Assembly: GCA_040753075.1 (NCBI GenBank)
Contig: JBFMHA010000014.1
Location: 4,085 to 68,084 of the forward strand
Length of the DNA stretch: 64,000 bases
Reading direction: 5' to 3'
Source of the DNA: UBA6814 sp040753075
Lineage (GTDB): Bacteria > Desulfobacterota > Desulfovibrionia > Desulfovibrionales > Desulfovibrionaceae
The notes under the pieces are model-generated. The model saw nothing but the letters and a program-made list of their open reading frames with translations. It had not been told where the DNA came from and did not search any database. The position numbers and the translations under genes are program-made. Positions 17,281 through 24,744 of the stretch are shown here, piece after piece; positions within the stretch are counted from its first letter, which is position 1, and each line of letters starts with the position of its first letter.

Positions 17281-17317
17281 GGCCCCGTCCCGCGCAAGCG
17301 GGACGGGGCCTTGTTTT
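17281..17317 (+). terminator. Rho-independent terminator of the RRM gene
   Basis: A stem of GGCCCCGTCCCGC with its exact complement GCGGGACGGGGCC around a 4-base loop (GCAA), followed by TTGTTTTT. It begins 24 bases after the RRM stop. The remaining 17318-17436 has no recognisable feature. Confidence 0.92.
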
Positions 17318-17436
17318 TGGTCTGCGGACTGGGGCTTTCTTAAGGGTGCTCGGGAGCCGCCGTGTTCACCAACGCAGTTTGGCCGCGGCGGCCAACCTGC
17401 ATAAGCGCGTGCAGGCCTCTGCGAGGCTGACGCGCG

Positions 17437-18591
17437 CTAATGCCACGCCCCGGTCTTCTCGCTCACGAAAGTCTGGAAGAGTTCGCGCCACTCGGACCCT
17501 GGCCGGACCGCCATGCCCACGTAGTAGCTCTCGCCGGTCTGCTGGGTGTGCACCGCCCGCATCTGGAGGGGCAGGGCCAGCCCGGCCCGGGGGTCGGTGA
17601 GCACAGTCTCCAGGTCGCTGCCCGGCTCGATGGCCTGGGCGCTCCGGTAGAGCAGCCCCTCCAGGGACAGGTTCAGGGTCAGGCCGGGGAGGATCTCGCG
17701 GCCGTTCAGCCGGCACTGGGTGGGGATGCTGAGCGAGAAGCGCTGGTGCCGGCGCGGGTCGGAACTGGCCTCGCAGACCCGGTTGCGGCCGGTGCCCTTG
17801 GCCCGGTACAGGGCTTGGTCGGCCTTTTCCACCAGCCCGCGGAAGGTGTCCGCGTCGCCCGGGTAGGTGGCTGCGCCGATGCTCACGGTCAGGGGGGGCA
17901 TGCCGGAACCGTCGAGCCCCCAGCGGAGGGCCTCCACCGCGGCCCGGGTCCGTTCCGCCACCATGATGGCCTCCTGGCGGCAGGTCTGGGGCAGGATGAT
18001 CGCGAACTCCTCGCCGCCGTATCGGGCCACCTGGTCCACCAGGCGGACCGAGCAAGTAAGGGTCTGGCCCACCTGGCGCAAGGCCTCGTCGCCGGCCGGA
18101 TGGCCGTAGGTGTCGTTGAAGCGCTTGAAGTGGTCCACATCCACCATGAGCAGGGAGCAGTGCCGGCGCTGCCGCTTGGCCCGCTCGATCTCCTTCTCCA
18201 GTTCGCGGTTGAAGTGGCGGCGGTTGGCCAGCCCGGTGAGTTCGTCCACCAGGGCGCACCGCTCGTTCACCACCAGCAGGGCGGGGTCCACGAGCACCGG
18301 GTCGCGGAGCTTGGGAGCCAGCACAGTGAAATAGTCGCAGGCCGCAGTGCGCAGGCTCACGCCCCTTCCCAGGCTGGAGATCAGTTCGGCGTGGTGGGAC
18401 AGGATGTTGAACACGTGTTCCCGGGCCTCGGCCGCGGCGAACTCCAGACGGGTCAGGTGGTGCAGGGCGTCCACGTAGACCTGACGCCCCATGCGGTCCT
18501 CCTGGTCCAGCCAGAAGCCGGTATCGGCCCAGGCGCGGGCGCCGTCGTCCTTCAGATGGATGAAGAGATCCTGGGGATAGTTCGAACTCAC
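17437..18591 (-). CDS. Diguanylate cyclase with C-terminal PilZ domain
   Basis: A 384-residue cytoplasmic protein. A helical N-terminal region of about 115 residues contains HHLTRLEFAAAEAREHVFNILSHH, then comes a GGDEF domain (about 115-275) with intact RYGGEEFAIILP. A PilZ-like domain follows (about 280-380) with the c-di-GMP-binding RRHQRF, and NLSLEG where DxSxxG is usual. It both makes and probably senses c-di-GMP, suggesting feedback. The start is GTG at 18591 (M/V-SSNYPQDLF) with GGAG 8 bases upstream. A strong promoter lies at 18710-18739. Confidence 0.9.
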   Translation of the reverse strand: MSSNYPQDLFIHLKDDGARAWADTGFWLDQEDRMGRQVYVDALHHLTRLEFAAAEAREHVFNILSHHAELISSLGRGVSLRTAACDYFTVLAPKLRDPVLVDPALLVVNERCALVDELTGLANRRHFNRELEKEIERAKRQRRHCSLLMVDVDHFKRFNDTYGHPAGDEALRQVGQTLTCSVRLVDQVARYGGEEFAIILPQTCRQEAIMVAERTRAAVEALRWGLDGSGMPPLTVSIGAATYPGDADTFRGLVEKADQALYRAKGTGRNRVCEASSDPRRHQRFSLSIPTQCRLNGREILPGLTLNLSLEGLLYRSAQAIEPGSDLETVLTDPRAGLALPLQMRAVHTQQTGESYYVGMAVRPGSEWRELFQTFVSEKTGAWH

Positions 18592-18709
18592 CTTGCCGTC
18601 TCCTGGCCCTTTCCGGGGCTGACTGGCGTGAAGGCGGGGATGCCCGATCCGTGCGTTCCCGGCGGCGGGTCGCAGTCTCAGGGAGCGGGCGGCAGCATGT
18701 TGGGCAACG

Positions 18710-18739
18710 TACCTACACCATCCGCAAAAATAATGTCAA
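18710..18739 (-). promoter_or_regulatory. Sigma-70 promoter of the GGDEF-PilZ gene
   Basis: On the minus strand, a perfect TTGACA (18739-18734), an 18-base AT-rich spacer, then TAGGTA (18715-18710). The expected leader to the GTG at 18591 is roughly 110 bases. Confidence 0.65.
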
Positions 18740-18778
18740 CATTGCGTAAAGGCGGGCATGTTCGGAGTGTTGTGGCGT

Positions 18779-19672
18779 TCAGCCCTGCGGGGGCAGGGCC
18801 ACCACCGAGCCCACCAGGCCCAGGAACGAGGTCCCGTGGTGCTCCACCTCCAGGAACCCGGCGCAGGCCGGCGCGGGTTTGTACACCCGGAAGGCCTGCA
18901 TGACGCCCAGGGTGGCGGCGCTCTCCAGGGGGCCGACGAAGCGGGTGTCGTCCCGGCGCAGGAAGGCCGGGTGGCGGGCGAAGCGCTCCATCTGCCGGGC
19001 GTTCAGGAAATAGCAGCCCGAGTGGGGGTTGCGGGCCCGGCGGAAGAGGACCTTGCGGTCCAGGAACAGGCCGGTGAGCTCGGGCCGGTCGTGCAGGTCC
19101 TGGAACGGGGCCGTGACCCGTTCGGCCAGGTCGCCGTCCACGTAGGCCTTGTGGAAGTGCCCGGCCGGGGCGCGCTCAAAGCGGTTGGGCTGGAGCAGGG
19201 CCTCGTCTCCGGCGTAGGCGGCGAACCAGGCCAGCTTGGCGAAGAAGAGAGGATCGTGGAGGATGAGGTCGTCCTCCAGGTAGCAGTACCAGTCGTAGAT
19301 GCCCAGGCGTTCGGCCAGGGCGGCCTGGCACTCGAACCCCAGGAGCAGGGGCTCGGCGTCGGTGGCGTGGTGCTGCCAGAGGTTCTTGGGCAGGCGGAGC
19401 CGGTCCAGGAGGTGCCGGCCCCGGGTGGTGCAGACGAGCACGTCCACCTCGGCGGCCAGGTCCTGGGAGGCGGGCAGGGCGGTCCTGGTGGCGATGTCCA
19501 GCACGCACTGGCGGGCGCCGAAATGCTGGTGCAGGGAGGCGATGCAGGCGGTGAGCGCGGCCAGCCGCGGCCCCGGGTCGCGGCGCAGGGAGCCGTGCTT
19601 CCCGGCCCGGCTCTTCCCGTCCGGGGCCGGCTCGGGATCGAAGTGGTGGGCGATGGCGAAGAGCAGGCGCAT
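18779..19672 (-). CDS. Putative glycosyltransferase-like protein
   Basis: A 297-residue protein that I do not recognise as a named family. No signal peptide or membrane span is seen. The stretch IYDWYCYLEDDLILHDPLFFAKLAW at about residues 124-148 resembles the acidic DxD-type metal/nucleotide-sugar site of GT-A glycosyltransferases, and NPHSGCYFLNARQMERFARHP would fit an acceptor-side loop. It starts 18 bases after the stop of the amino-acid ABC ATPase gene on the same strand and may be cotranscribed with it. Function remains tentative. Confidence 0.55.
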   Translation of the reverse strand: MRLLFAIAHHFDPEPAPDGKSRAGKHGSLRRDPGPRLAALTACIASLHQHFGARQCVLDIATRTALPASQDLAAEVDVLVCTTRGRHLLDRLRLPKNLWQHHATDAEPLLLGFECQAALAERLGIYDWYCYLEDDLILHDPLFFAKLAWFAAYAGDEALLQPNRFERAPAGHFHKAYVDGDLAERVTAPFQDLHDRPELTGLFLDRKVLFRRARNPHSGCYFLNARQMERFARHPAFLRRDDTRFVGPLESAATLGVMQAFRVYKPAPACAGFLEVEHHGTSFLGLVGSVVALPPQG

Positions 19673-19690
19673 GGCCGCGGCCCGGGGGGC

Positions 19691-20431
19691 TTAGAGGATC
19701 TGCTCCATGAACTTCTTGGCCCGCGGATGCTCCGGGTTCTCGAAGAAGTGCTCGGGGGTGCCGACCTCCAGGATCTGGCCCTGGTCCATGAACACCACCC
19801 GGTCCGCCACCTCGCGGGCGAAGCCCATCTCGTGGGTGACCACGATCATGGTCATGCCTTCCCGGGCCAGGGTCACCATGACGTCCAGCACCTCGCCGAT
19901 CATCTCCGGGTCCAGGGCCGAGGTGGGCTCGTCGAAGAGCATGACCCGGGGGCTCATGGCCAGGGCCCGGGCGATGGCCACCCGCTGCTGCTGCCCGCCC
20001 GAGAGCATGGTGGGATAGACGTGGGCCTTTTCCAGGATGCCCACCTTGGTGAGCAGCTTGCGGGCGGTCTCCTCGGCCTGGGGCCGGGGAATCTTCTTGA
20101 GCCGGGTGGGGGCCATGGTCAGGTTCTGCATGACCGTCTTGTGCGGGAACAGGTTGAACGACTGGAACACCATGCCCAACTCCATGCGGATGGCGTTGAT
20201 GTCGTTCTCCTTGGCGTAGATGTCCAGCCCGTCCACCACGATGGTCCCGCGGTCCACCTCCTCCAGGCGGTTGATGGAGCGCAGCAGCGTGCTCTTGCCC
20301 GAGCCCGAGGGGCCGATGATGACCACCTTCTCGCCCGGATAGATGTCCAGGGAGACGTTGTTCAGGGCGGCCAGCTGGCCGAAGTACTTGAAGACGTTCT
20401 TGACGCTGACGATGGGCTCAGTCGCGGACAT
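19691..20431 (-). CDS. Polar amino-acid ABC transporter ATPase (GlnQ/HisP type)
   Basis: A 246-residue ATPase with a canonical Walker A GPSGSGKST, the signature LSGGQQQRVAIARALA, Walker B VMLFDEPTSALD and switch VVTHEMGFA. It powers uptake of amino acids delivered by the binding protein at 21382. The N-terminus MSATEPIVSVKNVFKYFGQ is standard, and its ATG overlaps the permease stop by 14 bases. The substrate is probably a polar or charged amino acid. Confidence 0.93.
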   Translation of the reverse strand: MSATEPIVSVKNVFKYFGQLAALNNVSLDIYPGEKVVIIGPSGSGKSTLLRSINRLEEVDRGTIVVDGLDIYAKENDINAIRMELGMVFQSFNLFPHKTVMQNLTMAPTRLKKIPRPQAEETARKLLTKVGILEKAHVYPTMLSGGQQQRVAIARALAMSPRVMLFDEPTSALDPEMIGEVLDVMVTLAREGMTMIVVTHEMGFAREVADRVVFMDQGQILEVGTPEHFFENPEHPRAKKFMEQIL

Positions 20432-21113
20432 AGTAATTCAACCTCGACTCCATGGCGGACACGCCCTTGGACAGGATCAGGGTGATGACCAGGTAGATGA
20501 GGGCCACCATGGTATAGGCCTCGAAATAGGAGAAGGTCACCGAGGCGAACTCCCGGCCCCGGCGCAGCAGGTCGGCCACCGCCAGGATGGACACCAGGGA
20601 GGAGTCCTTGAGCAGGGCGATGAACTCGTTGCCCACCGGCGGCAGGATGGTGCGCCAGGCCTGGGGAAGGATGACCAGGAACATGGTCTGGCGGCGGTTG
20701 AAGCCCAGGGAGCGGGCGGCCTCGGTCTGGCCCTTGTCGATGGACTCGATGCCCGCCCGGAAGACCTCGCCCATGTACGCGCCGTAGCACACGCCCATGG
20801 CGGTCACCGCGGCCACCAGCGGGGGCATGTCCTTGAGGAATCCGCAGACCCCGGCGACCAGGGAGATCAGGATGCCCGGCCAGCCGGCCATGGATTCGGC
20901 CACGTCCGCGGGCGCGGGCAGTGTGGAGAACACCTGGCCCAGGGCGAAATAGATGTAGAAGAGCTGCACCAGGAGCGGGATGCCCCGGACCACCTCCACG
21001 TAGGTGGAGGCGATGAGGTTGACGGTCCGGTTCTTGGAGATGCGGCCCAGCCCGGTGACCAGGCCCAGCATCAGGGCCAGGAGGATGGACAGGACCGTGA
21101 CCTGGAAGGTCAC
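20418..21113 (-). CDS. Polar amino-acid ABC transporter permease (start uncertain; coding sense extends to about 21302)
   Basis: From the GTG at 21113 this is a 231-residue HisMQ-type permease with the inner-membrane ABC loop EAARSLGFNRRQTMFLVILPQAWR. The frame is clearly coding further upstream: about 63 more residues include the extra membrane segment AWWISLFGALATIAYLCI and the usual permease opening KFLPDGILVTFQVT. No ATG, GTG or TTG exists in that extension. A Shine-Dalgarno-like AGGGAGA lies just before an AAG codon at 21302-21300, where one base change would give ATG. Either the start codon is unusual, there is a base error, or the gene was damaged. The gene lies between the binding-protein and ATPase genes. 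Confidence 0.82.
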   Translation of the reverse strand: MTFQVTVLSILLALMLGLVTGLGRISKNRTVNLIASTYVEVVRGIPLLVQLFYIYFALGQVFSTLPAPADVAESMAGWPGILISLVAGVCGFLKDMPPLVAAVTAMGVCYGAYMGEVFRAGIESIDKGQTEAARSLGFNRRQTMFLVILPQAWRTILPPVGNEFIALLKDSSLVSILAVADLLRRGREFASVTFSYFEAYTMVALIYLVITLILSKGVSAMESRLNYYVRD

Positions 21114-21327
21114 CAGGATGCCGTCCGGCAGGAACTTCAGGATGTCCAGGTAGGGGGCGGGCTTGGCGATGCAGAGGTAGGCGATGGTGGCCAGTGCCCC
21201 GAAGAGGGAGATCCACCAGGCGTTGAACAGGCCGAAGTCCCGTCTTCGGGGGATGGCGGCGCCGTCGCTGACGTCGATGCGGATTTCCTGTTTCTCGGGC
21301 TTGGCGGTCTCCCTGGGGCGGTGTTGT

Positions 21328-21357
21328 GGCCGGGGCCGCCGCGCGGCGGCCCCGGCC
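21328..21357. repeat. Stem-loop between binding-protein and permease genes
   Basis: GGCCGGGGCCGCC (21328-21340) and GGCGGCCCCGGCC (21345-21357) form a perfect 13-bp stem with loop GCGC, 24 bases after the binding-protein stop on the minus strand. No U-tract follows, so it is more likely an RNA-stabilising or partial-termination element that raises binding-protein mRNA over permease mRNA. Confidence 0.7.
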
Positions 21358-21381
21358 TGTAAGGTCGGGAAAGGCGGTCGG

Positions 21382-22119
21382 CTAGTTGGCGCCGAACCAC
21401 TTCTTGAAGATCGTGTCGTACTCGCCGCTGGCCCTGACGGCCTTCAGGCCCTTGTTGATGAGGTCCTTGGTCTCCTTGTCGCCCTTCTTCACGGCGAAGC
21501 CCAGGTACTCGGGCTTCTCGGGCACGATGAGGAAGGCCAGGGCCAGGGTCTTGGAGTACTCGGGGTTGGTCAGGGCGTAGTCCGCGGCCACGGCGTCGTC
21601 GCAGATCACCGCGTCCAGGCGGCCGTTGGCCAGGTCGGCGATGGCCAGGCCGACCTCGTCGTAGCTCTTGGCCGCGTCGCCCGCGATGCGCTTGGCGGCG
21701 AAGAAGCCGGTGGTGCCGATCTGGGCGCCCACGGTCTTGCCCTTCAGGTCGGCCTCGGCCTTGATGGCCGCGCCTTCCTTGACCACCACGCCCTGCTTCA
21801 CCTCGAAGTAGGGATCGGAGAAGTCCATCTGCTGCTTGCGCTCGTCGGTGATGGACACCGAGGAGGAGATGGCCTGGTACTTGCCCATGCCCAGGCCGGC
21901 GAAGATGCCGTCCCAGGCGGTGTTCTTGATCTCGGCCTTGAAGCCGCCGGCCTTGGCGATGGCCATGACCAGGTCGGGCCCGAAGCCCACGCACTGCTTG
22001 TTGGCGTCGGTCATCTCCATGGGCGGCCAGGTGCAGTCCGAGGCGAAGACGATGGTCTTGGCCTGGGCGGCGGTGGCGAGCATGAGCACGGCGAGCAGGG
22101 ACAAGAGAACGCTTTTCAT
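21382..22119 (-). CDS. Polar amino-acid ABC transporter binding protein
   Basis: A 245-residue periplasmic protein with a clear signal peptide (MKSVLLSLLAVLMLATAAQA) and SBP_bac_3 motifs: TWPPMEMTDANKQCVGFGPDLVMAI, SSVSITDERKQQMDFSDPY, GAQIGTTGFFAA and GEYDTIFKKWFG. Two cysteines (in DCTWPP and KQCVGF) could form a disulphide. The ATG at 22119 is preceded by AGGAGG at ideal spacing. It is the first gene of the minus-strand SBP-permease-ATPase unit. Confidence 0.93.
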   Translation of the reverse strand: MKSVLLSLLAVLMLATAAQAKTIVFASDCTWPPMEMTDANKQCVGFGPDLVMAIAKAGGFKAEIKNTAWDGIFAGLGMGKYQAISSSVSITDERKQQMDFSDPYFEVKQGVVVKEGAAIKAEADLKGKTVGAQIGTTGFFAAKRIAGDAAKSYDEVGLAIADLANGRLDAVICDDAVAADYALTNPEYSKTLALAFLIVPEKPEYLGFAVKKGDKETKDLINKGLKAVRASGEYDTIFKKWFGAN

Positions 22120-22232
22120 CTGACCTTCCTCCTGATGGGGTGCGCCCCGGCGCATGCCGGAGTCCGGATCCGGGTGGTCCCAACGCAGCGGGGCCCGGCC
22201 GCCGCCGCGGAAAACGCGAAAGACAAAAGAGG

Positions 22233-22261
22233 CAAGTACAAAGAACCTGGGCTCCTGACAA
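22233..22261 (-). promoter_or_regulatory. Candidate promoter of the amino-acid ABC operon
   Basis: Minus strand: TTGTCA (22261-22256), a 17-base spacer, TACTTG (22238-22233). It lies in the only AT-richer part of the gap between the two ABC operons and about 115 bases upstream of the binding-protein start. Confidence 0.4.
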
Positions 22262-22282
22262 GCCCCAAGGGCGGCGGGGTTG

Positions 22283-23812
22283 TCAGGCCACGGCAGCGGC
22301 GGTCTTCATCCCGGCCATGAGCGGCCCCATGGCCGACACCCGATCCCGGTCCGTCACCGGGAAGGTGTCCATGATCCGGCCCCGGAACATGACCGCCACC
22401 CGGTCGGCGAGCTGCAGGGCCTCGTTCAGGTCGCCGGTGACCAGGAGCACCCCGGCGGTGCGCCGGGCCAGGAGCAGCCGCCCCCAGACCTCCTCGGTGG
22501 CGGCCACGTCCAGGCCCTGGGTGGGCTGCTCGGCCAGGATGATCCGCGGGTCGCGGTAGAACTCCCGGGCCAGCACCAGCTTCTGGAGGTTGCCCCCGGA
22601 GAGCTGCCAGGCCAGGGCGTTGGGGTCGCGCGGGTGGACGTTGTACTCCTCCACCAGCTCCCGGACCACGGTCCGGGCGCGGCCCAGGTCCAGGAGCGGC
22701 CCCCGGGCGAAGCCGCGGCGGGTGGTGAGCAGCACGTTGTCCACCACGTCCATGCCGGGCATGGTGGCCAGGCCCAGCCGGTCCTCGGGGATGTAGCACA
22801 GGCTTCCCCGCCAGGAGGGCCGGGAGTAGAACTCCTTCCAGTCCTGGCCGAGCAGGAGCACCTTGCCCTCCCGGGGCGGGACCAGGCCGGCCAGGATTTC
22901 CGCCAGGGGCTTCTGGCCGTTGCCGGCCACGCCCACCACGGCCAGCACCTCGCCCTGGCGCAGGGAGAGGCTCACGTCCGAGAGGCCGTCGCCGGACAGT
23001 CCCTCCACCCGGAGCACCTCCTCCCCGGGGGGCAGGGAGGCCTTGTCCACCGTGAGCAGCACCTCGCGGCCAACCATGCGGCTGGCCAGGTCGCGGCCCG
23101 AGGTCGCGCGCTCCCGGGGGAGGGTCTCCACCACCCGGCCCCGGCGCAGGATGGCCACCTCGTCGGCCACCTCCAGGACCTCCTCCAGCTTGTGGGAGAT
23201 GAAGACCACGGCCCGGTCCCGGGCCACCAGGGCGCGGAACGCGGCGAAGAGCTGGGAGGTCTCGCCCGGGGTGAGCACCGCGGTGGGCTCGTCGAAGATG
23301 AGCACGCGGCTGCGGCGGTGCAGGAGCTTCAGGATCTCCACCCGCTGCCGCTCGCCCATGGACAGGTCCTCCACCCGGGCCGCGGGGTCCAGGGCCAGGC
23401 CGTATTCCTCGGCCAGGGCCGCCACCTTGGCCCGCATCTTCCGGGGGGAGAGGAAGAAGCCGCCCTCCTGGCCCAGGAGCACGTTCTCGGCCACGGTGAG
23501 CCGGGGGGCGAGCATGAAGTGCTGGTAGACCATGCCGATGCCCGCGGCGATGGCCTGGCGGGGGGAGGCGAAGTCCGCGGGCTCGTCCCGCACCAGGATG
23601 CGGCCGGCGTCGGGCCGGAAGCGGCCGGACAGGATGGCCATGAGGGTGCTCTTGCCCGCGCCGTTCTCGCCGAGCAGGGCCAGCACCTTGCCGGGATGGA
23701 TGTCCAGGGTGATGTCCGCGTTGGCGGCCACCGCGCCGAAATGCTTGCTGATGCCTTCCAGCCGGACGAGAGGGCGGTCCGGCGGACGGGGGGACGGGGC
23801 GGGGGCGGCCAC
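22283..23812 (-). CDS. BmpA-type nucleoside ABC transporter ATPase (duplicated cassette)
   Basis: A 509-residue protein of two fused ATP-binding cassettes, as in ribose/nucleoside importers. Cassette 1 has LGENGAGKST, YQHFMLAPRLTVAENV, DLSMGERQRVEILK and FDEPTAVLTP. Cassette 2 has a degenerate Walker A (GVAGNGQKPLAE), LSGGNLQKLVLARE and AEQPTQGLD, the normal asymmetry of this family. It drives uptake with the two permeases upstream. The start is GTG at 23812, three bases past the permease stop, with GAGGA upstream. Confidence 0.92.
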   Translation of the reverse strand: MAAPAPSPRPPDRPLVRLEGISKHFGAVAANADITLDIHPGKVLALLGENGAGKSTLMAILSGRFRPDAGRILVRDEPADFASPRQAIAAGIGMVYQHFMLAPRLTVAENVLLGQEGGFFLSPRKMRAKVAALAEEYGLALDPAARVEDLSMGERQRVEILKLLHRRSRVLIFDEPTAVLTPGETSQLFAAFRALVARDRAVVFISHKLEEVLEVADEVAILRRGRVVETLPRERATSGRDLASRMVGREVLLTVDKASLPPGEEVLRVEGLSGDGLSDVSLSLRQGEVLAVVGVAGNGQKPLAEILAGLVPPREGKVLLLGQDWKEFYSRPSWRGSLCYIPEDRLGLATMPGMDVVDNVLLTTRRGFARGPLLDLGRARTVVRELVEEYNVHPRDPNALAWQLSGGNLQKLVLAREFYRDPRIILAEQPTQGLDVAATEEVWGRLLLARRTAGVLLVTGDLNEALQLADRVAVMFRGRIMDTFPVTDRDRVSAMGPLMAGMKTAAAVA

Positions 23813-23814
23813 GG

Positions 23815-24744
23815 TCAGTCCTCGGGCTCGATGTTCACGGACAGGGCCTCGGGCGCGGCCGAGGCGCGGGACGCGCCGCGGCGCATGGCCGCGGCGCAGA
23901 GCACCAGCACGGTGGTGGCGTAGGGCAGCATGAGCAGGAGCGAGGAGGGCAGGGCCGTGCCCGCGGCCTGGAGCCGGAGCTGGAAGGCCATGATCCCGCC
24001 GAAGAGCCAGGCCCCGGCCACGGCCCGGCCCGGACGCCAGGAGGCGAAGATGACCAGGGCCACCGCGATCCAGCCGCGGCCCGCGGTGAGGTTGCTGGTC
24101 CACAGGTGGGTGTAGGCCAGGGACAGGTAGGCTCCGCCCATGCCCACCAGGAAGCCGCCGCCCAGGATGCCGGCCCAGCGCAGGGCCACGGGGTCCAGGC
24201 CGGCCGCGGCCGCGGCCGCCGGGTATTCGCCCGCGGCGGTGAGGCGCAGGCCGGGCCGGGTGCGGCGGAAGAAGAGCCAGAAGGCCGGGGCCAGCAGGTA
24301 GGAAAGGTAGACCAGCGCGTCCTGCTGAAAGAACACCGGGCCCACCAGGGGCAGGTCGCCGAGCAGGGGCACGTCCAGGGGGCCGAAGCCCGGGGCGGTG
24401 CGGCCGATGAGCGGGGTTCCCAGGGCGTCGGCCAGGCCGGTGCCCAGGATGGTCAGGGCCAGCCCGCTCACCACCTGGTTGCCCAGGAAGGTGAGGCAGA
24501 CCACCCCGTGCAGCGCGCCCACCAGGGCCGCGGCCGCGCCGCCGGCCGCCAGGGCCAGCCAGGGAGAGCCGGTGTAGAGGCTGGTCACGAAGGCGGCCAG
24601 GGCGCCGCACAGCATCATGCCCTCCACGCCCAGGTTGAGCACTCCGGTCTTCTCGGTGAACATCTCGCCCAGGGTGGCGAAGAGCACCGGGGTCCCGGAC
24701 TGCACCGCCGCGGCCAGGAGGGGAACGATGAGGTCCGGGCTCAT
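23815..24744 (-). CDS. BmpA-type nucleoside ABC permease, second subunit
   Basis: A 309-residue, multi-span inner-membrane permease of the BPD_transp_2 family. The diagnostic segment FTEKTGVLNLGVEGMMLCGAL lies near residues 29-49, and GNQVVSGLALTILGTGLA and LSLAYTHLWTSNLTAGRGWIAVALVIF follow. It pairs with the next-upstream permease. Its ATG overlaps that gene's stop (ATGA). The hydrophilic C-terminal tail ends SVNIEPED. Confidence 0.92.
   Translation of the reverse strand: MSPDLIVPLLAAAVQSGTPVLFATLGEMFTEKTGVLNLGVEGMMLCGALAAFVTSLYTGSPWLALAAGGAAAALVGALHGVVCLTFLGNQVVSGLALTILGTGLADALGTPLIGRTAPGFGPLDVPLLGDLPLVGPVFFQQDALVYLSYLLAPAFWLFFRRTRPGLRLTAAGEYPAAAAAAGLDPVALRWAGILGGGFLVGMGGAYLSLAYTHLWTSNLTAGRGWIAVALVIFASWRPGRAVAGAWLFGGIMAFQLRLQAAGTALPSSLLLMLPYATTVLVLCAAAMRRGASRASAAPEALSVNIEPED

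Noticed and set aside
22283..23812. Degenerate second Walker A (GVAGNGQKP) in the nucleoside transporter ATPase as a damaging mutation
   Set aside because: Divergence of the second cassette is normal in the duplicated ATPases of this transporter family.
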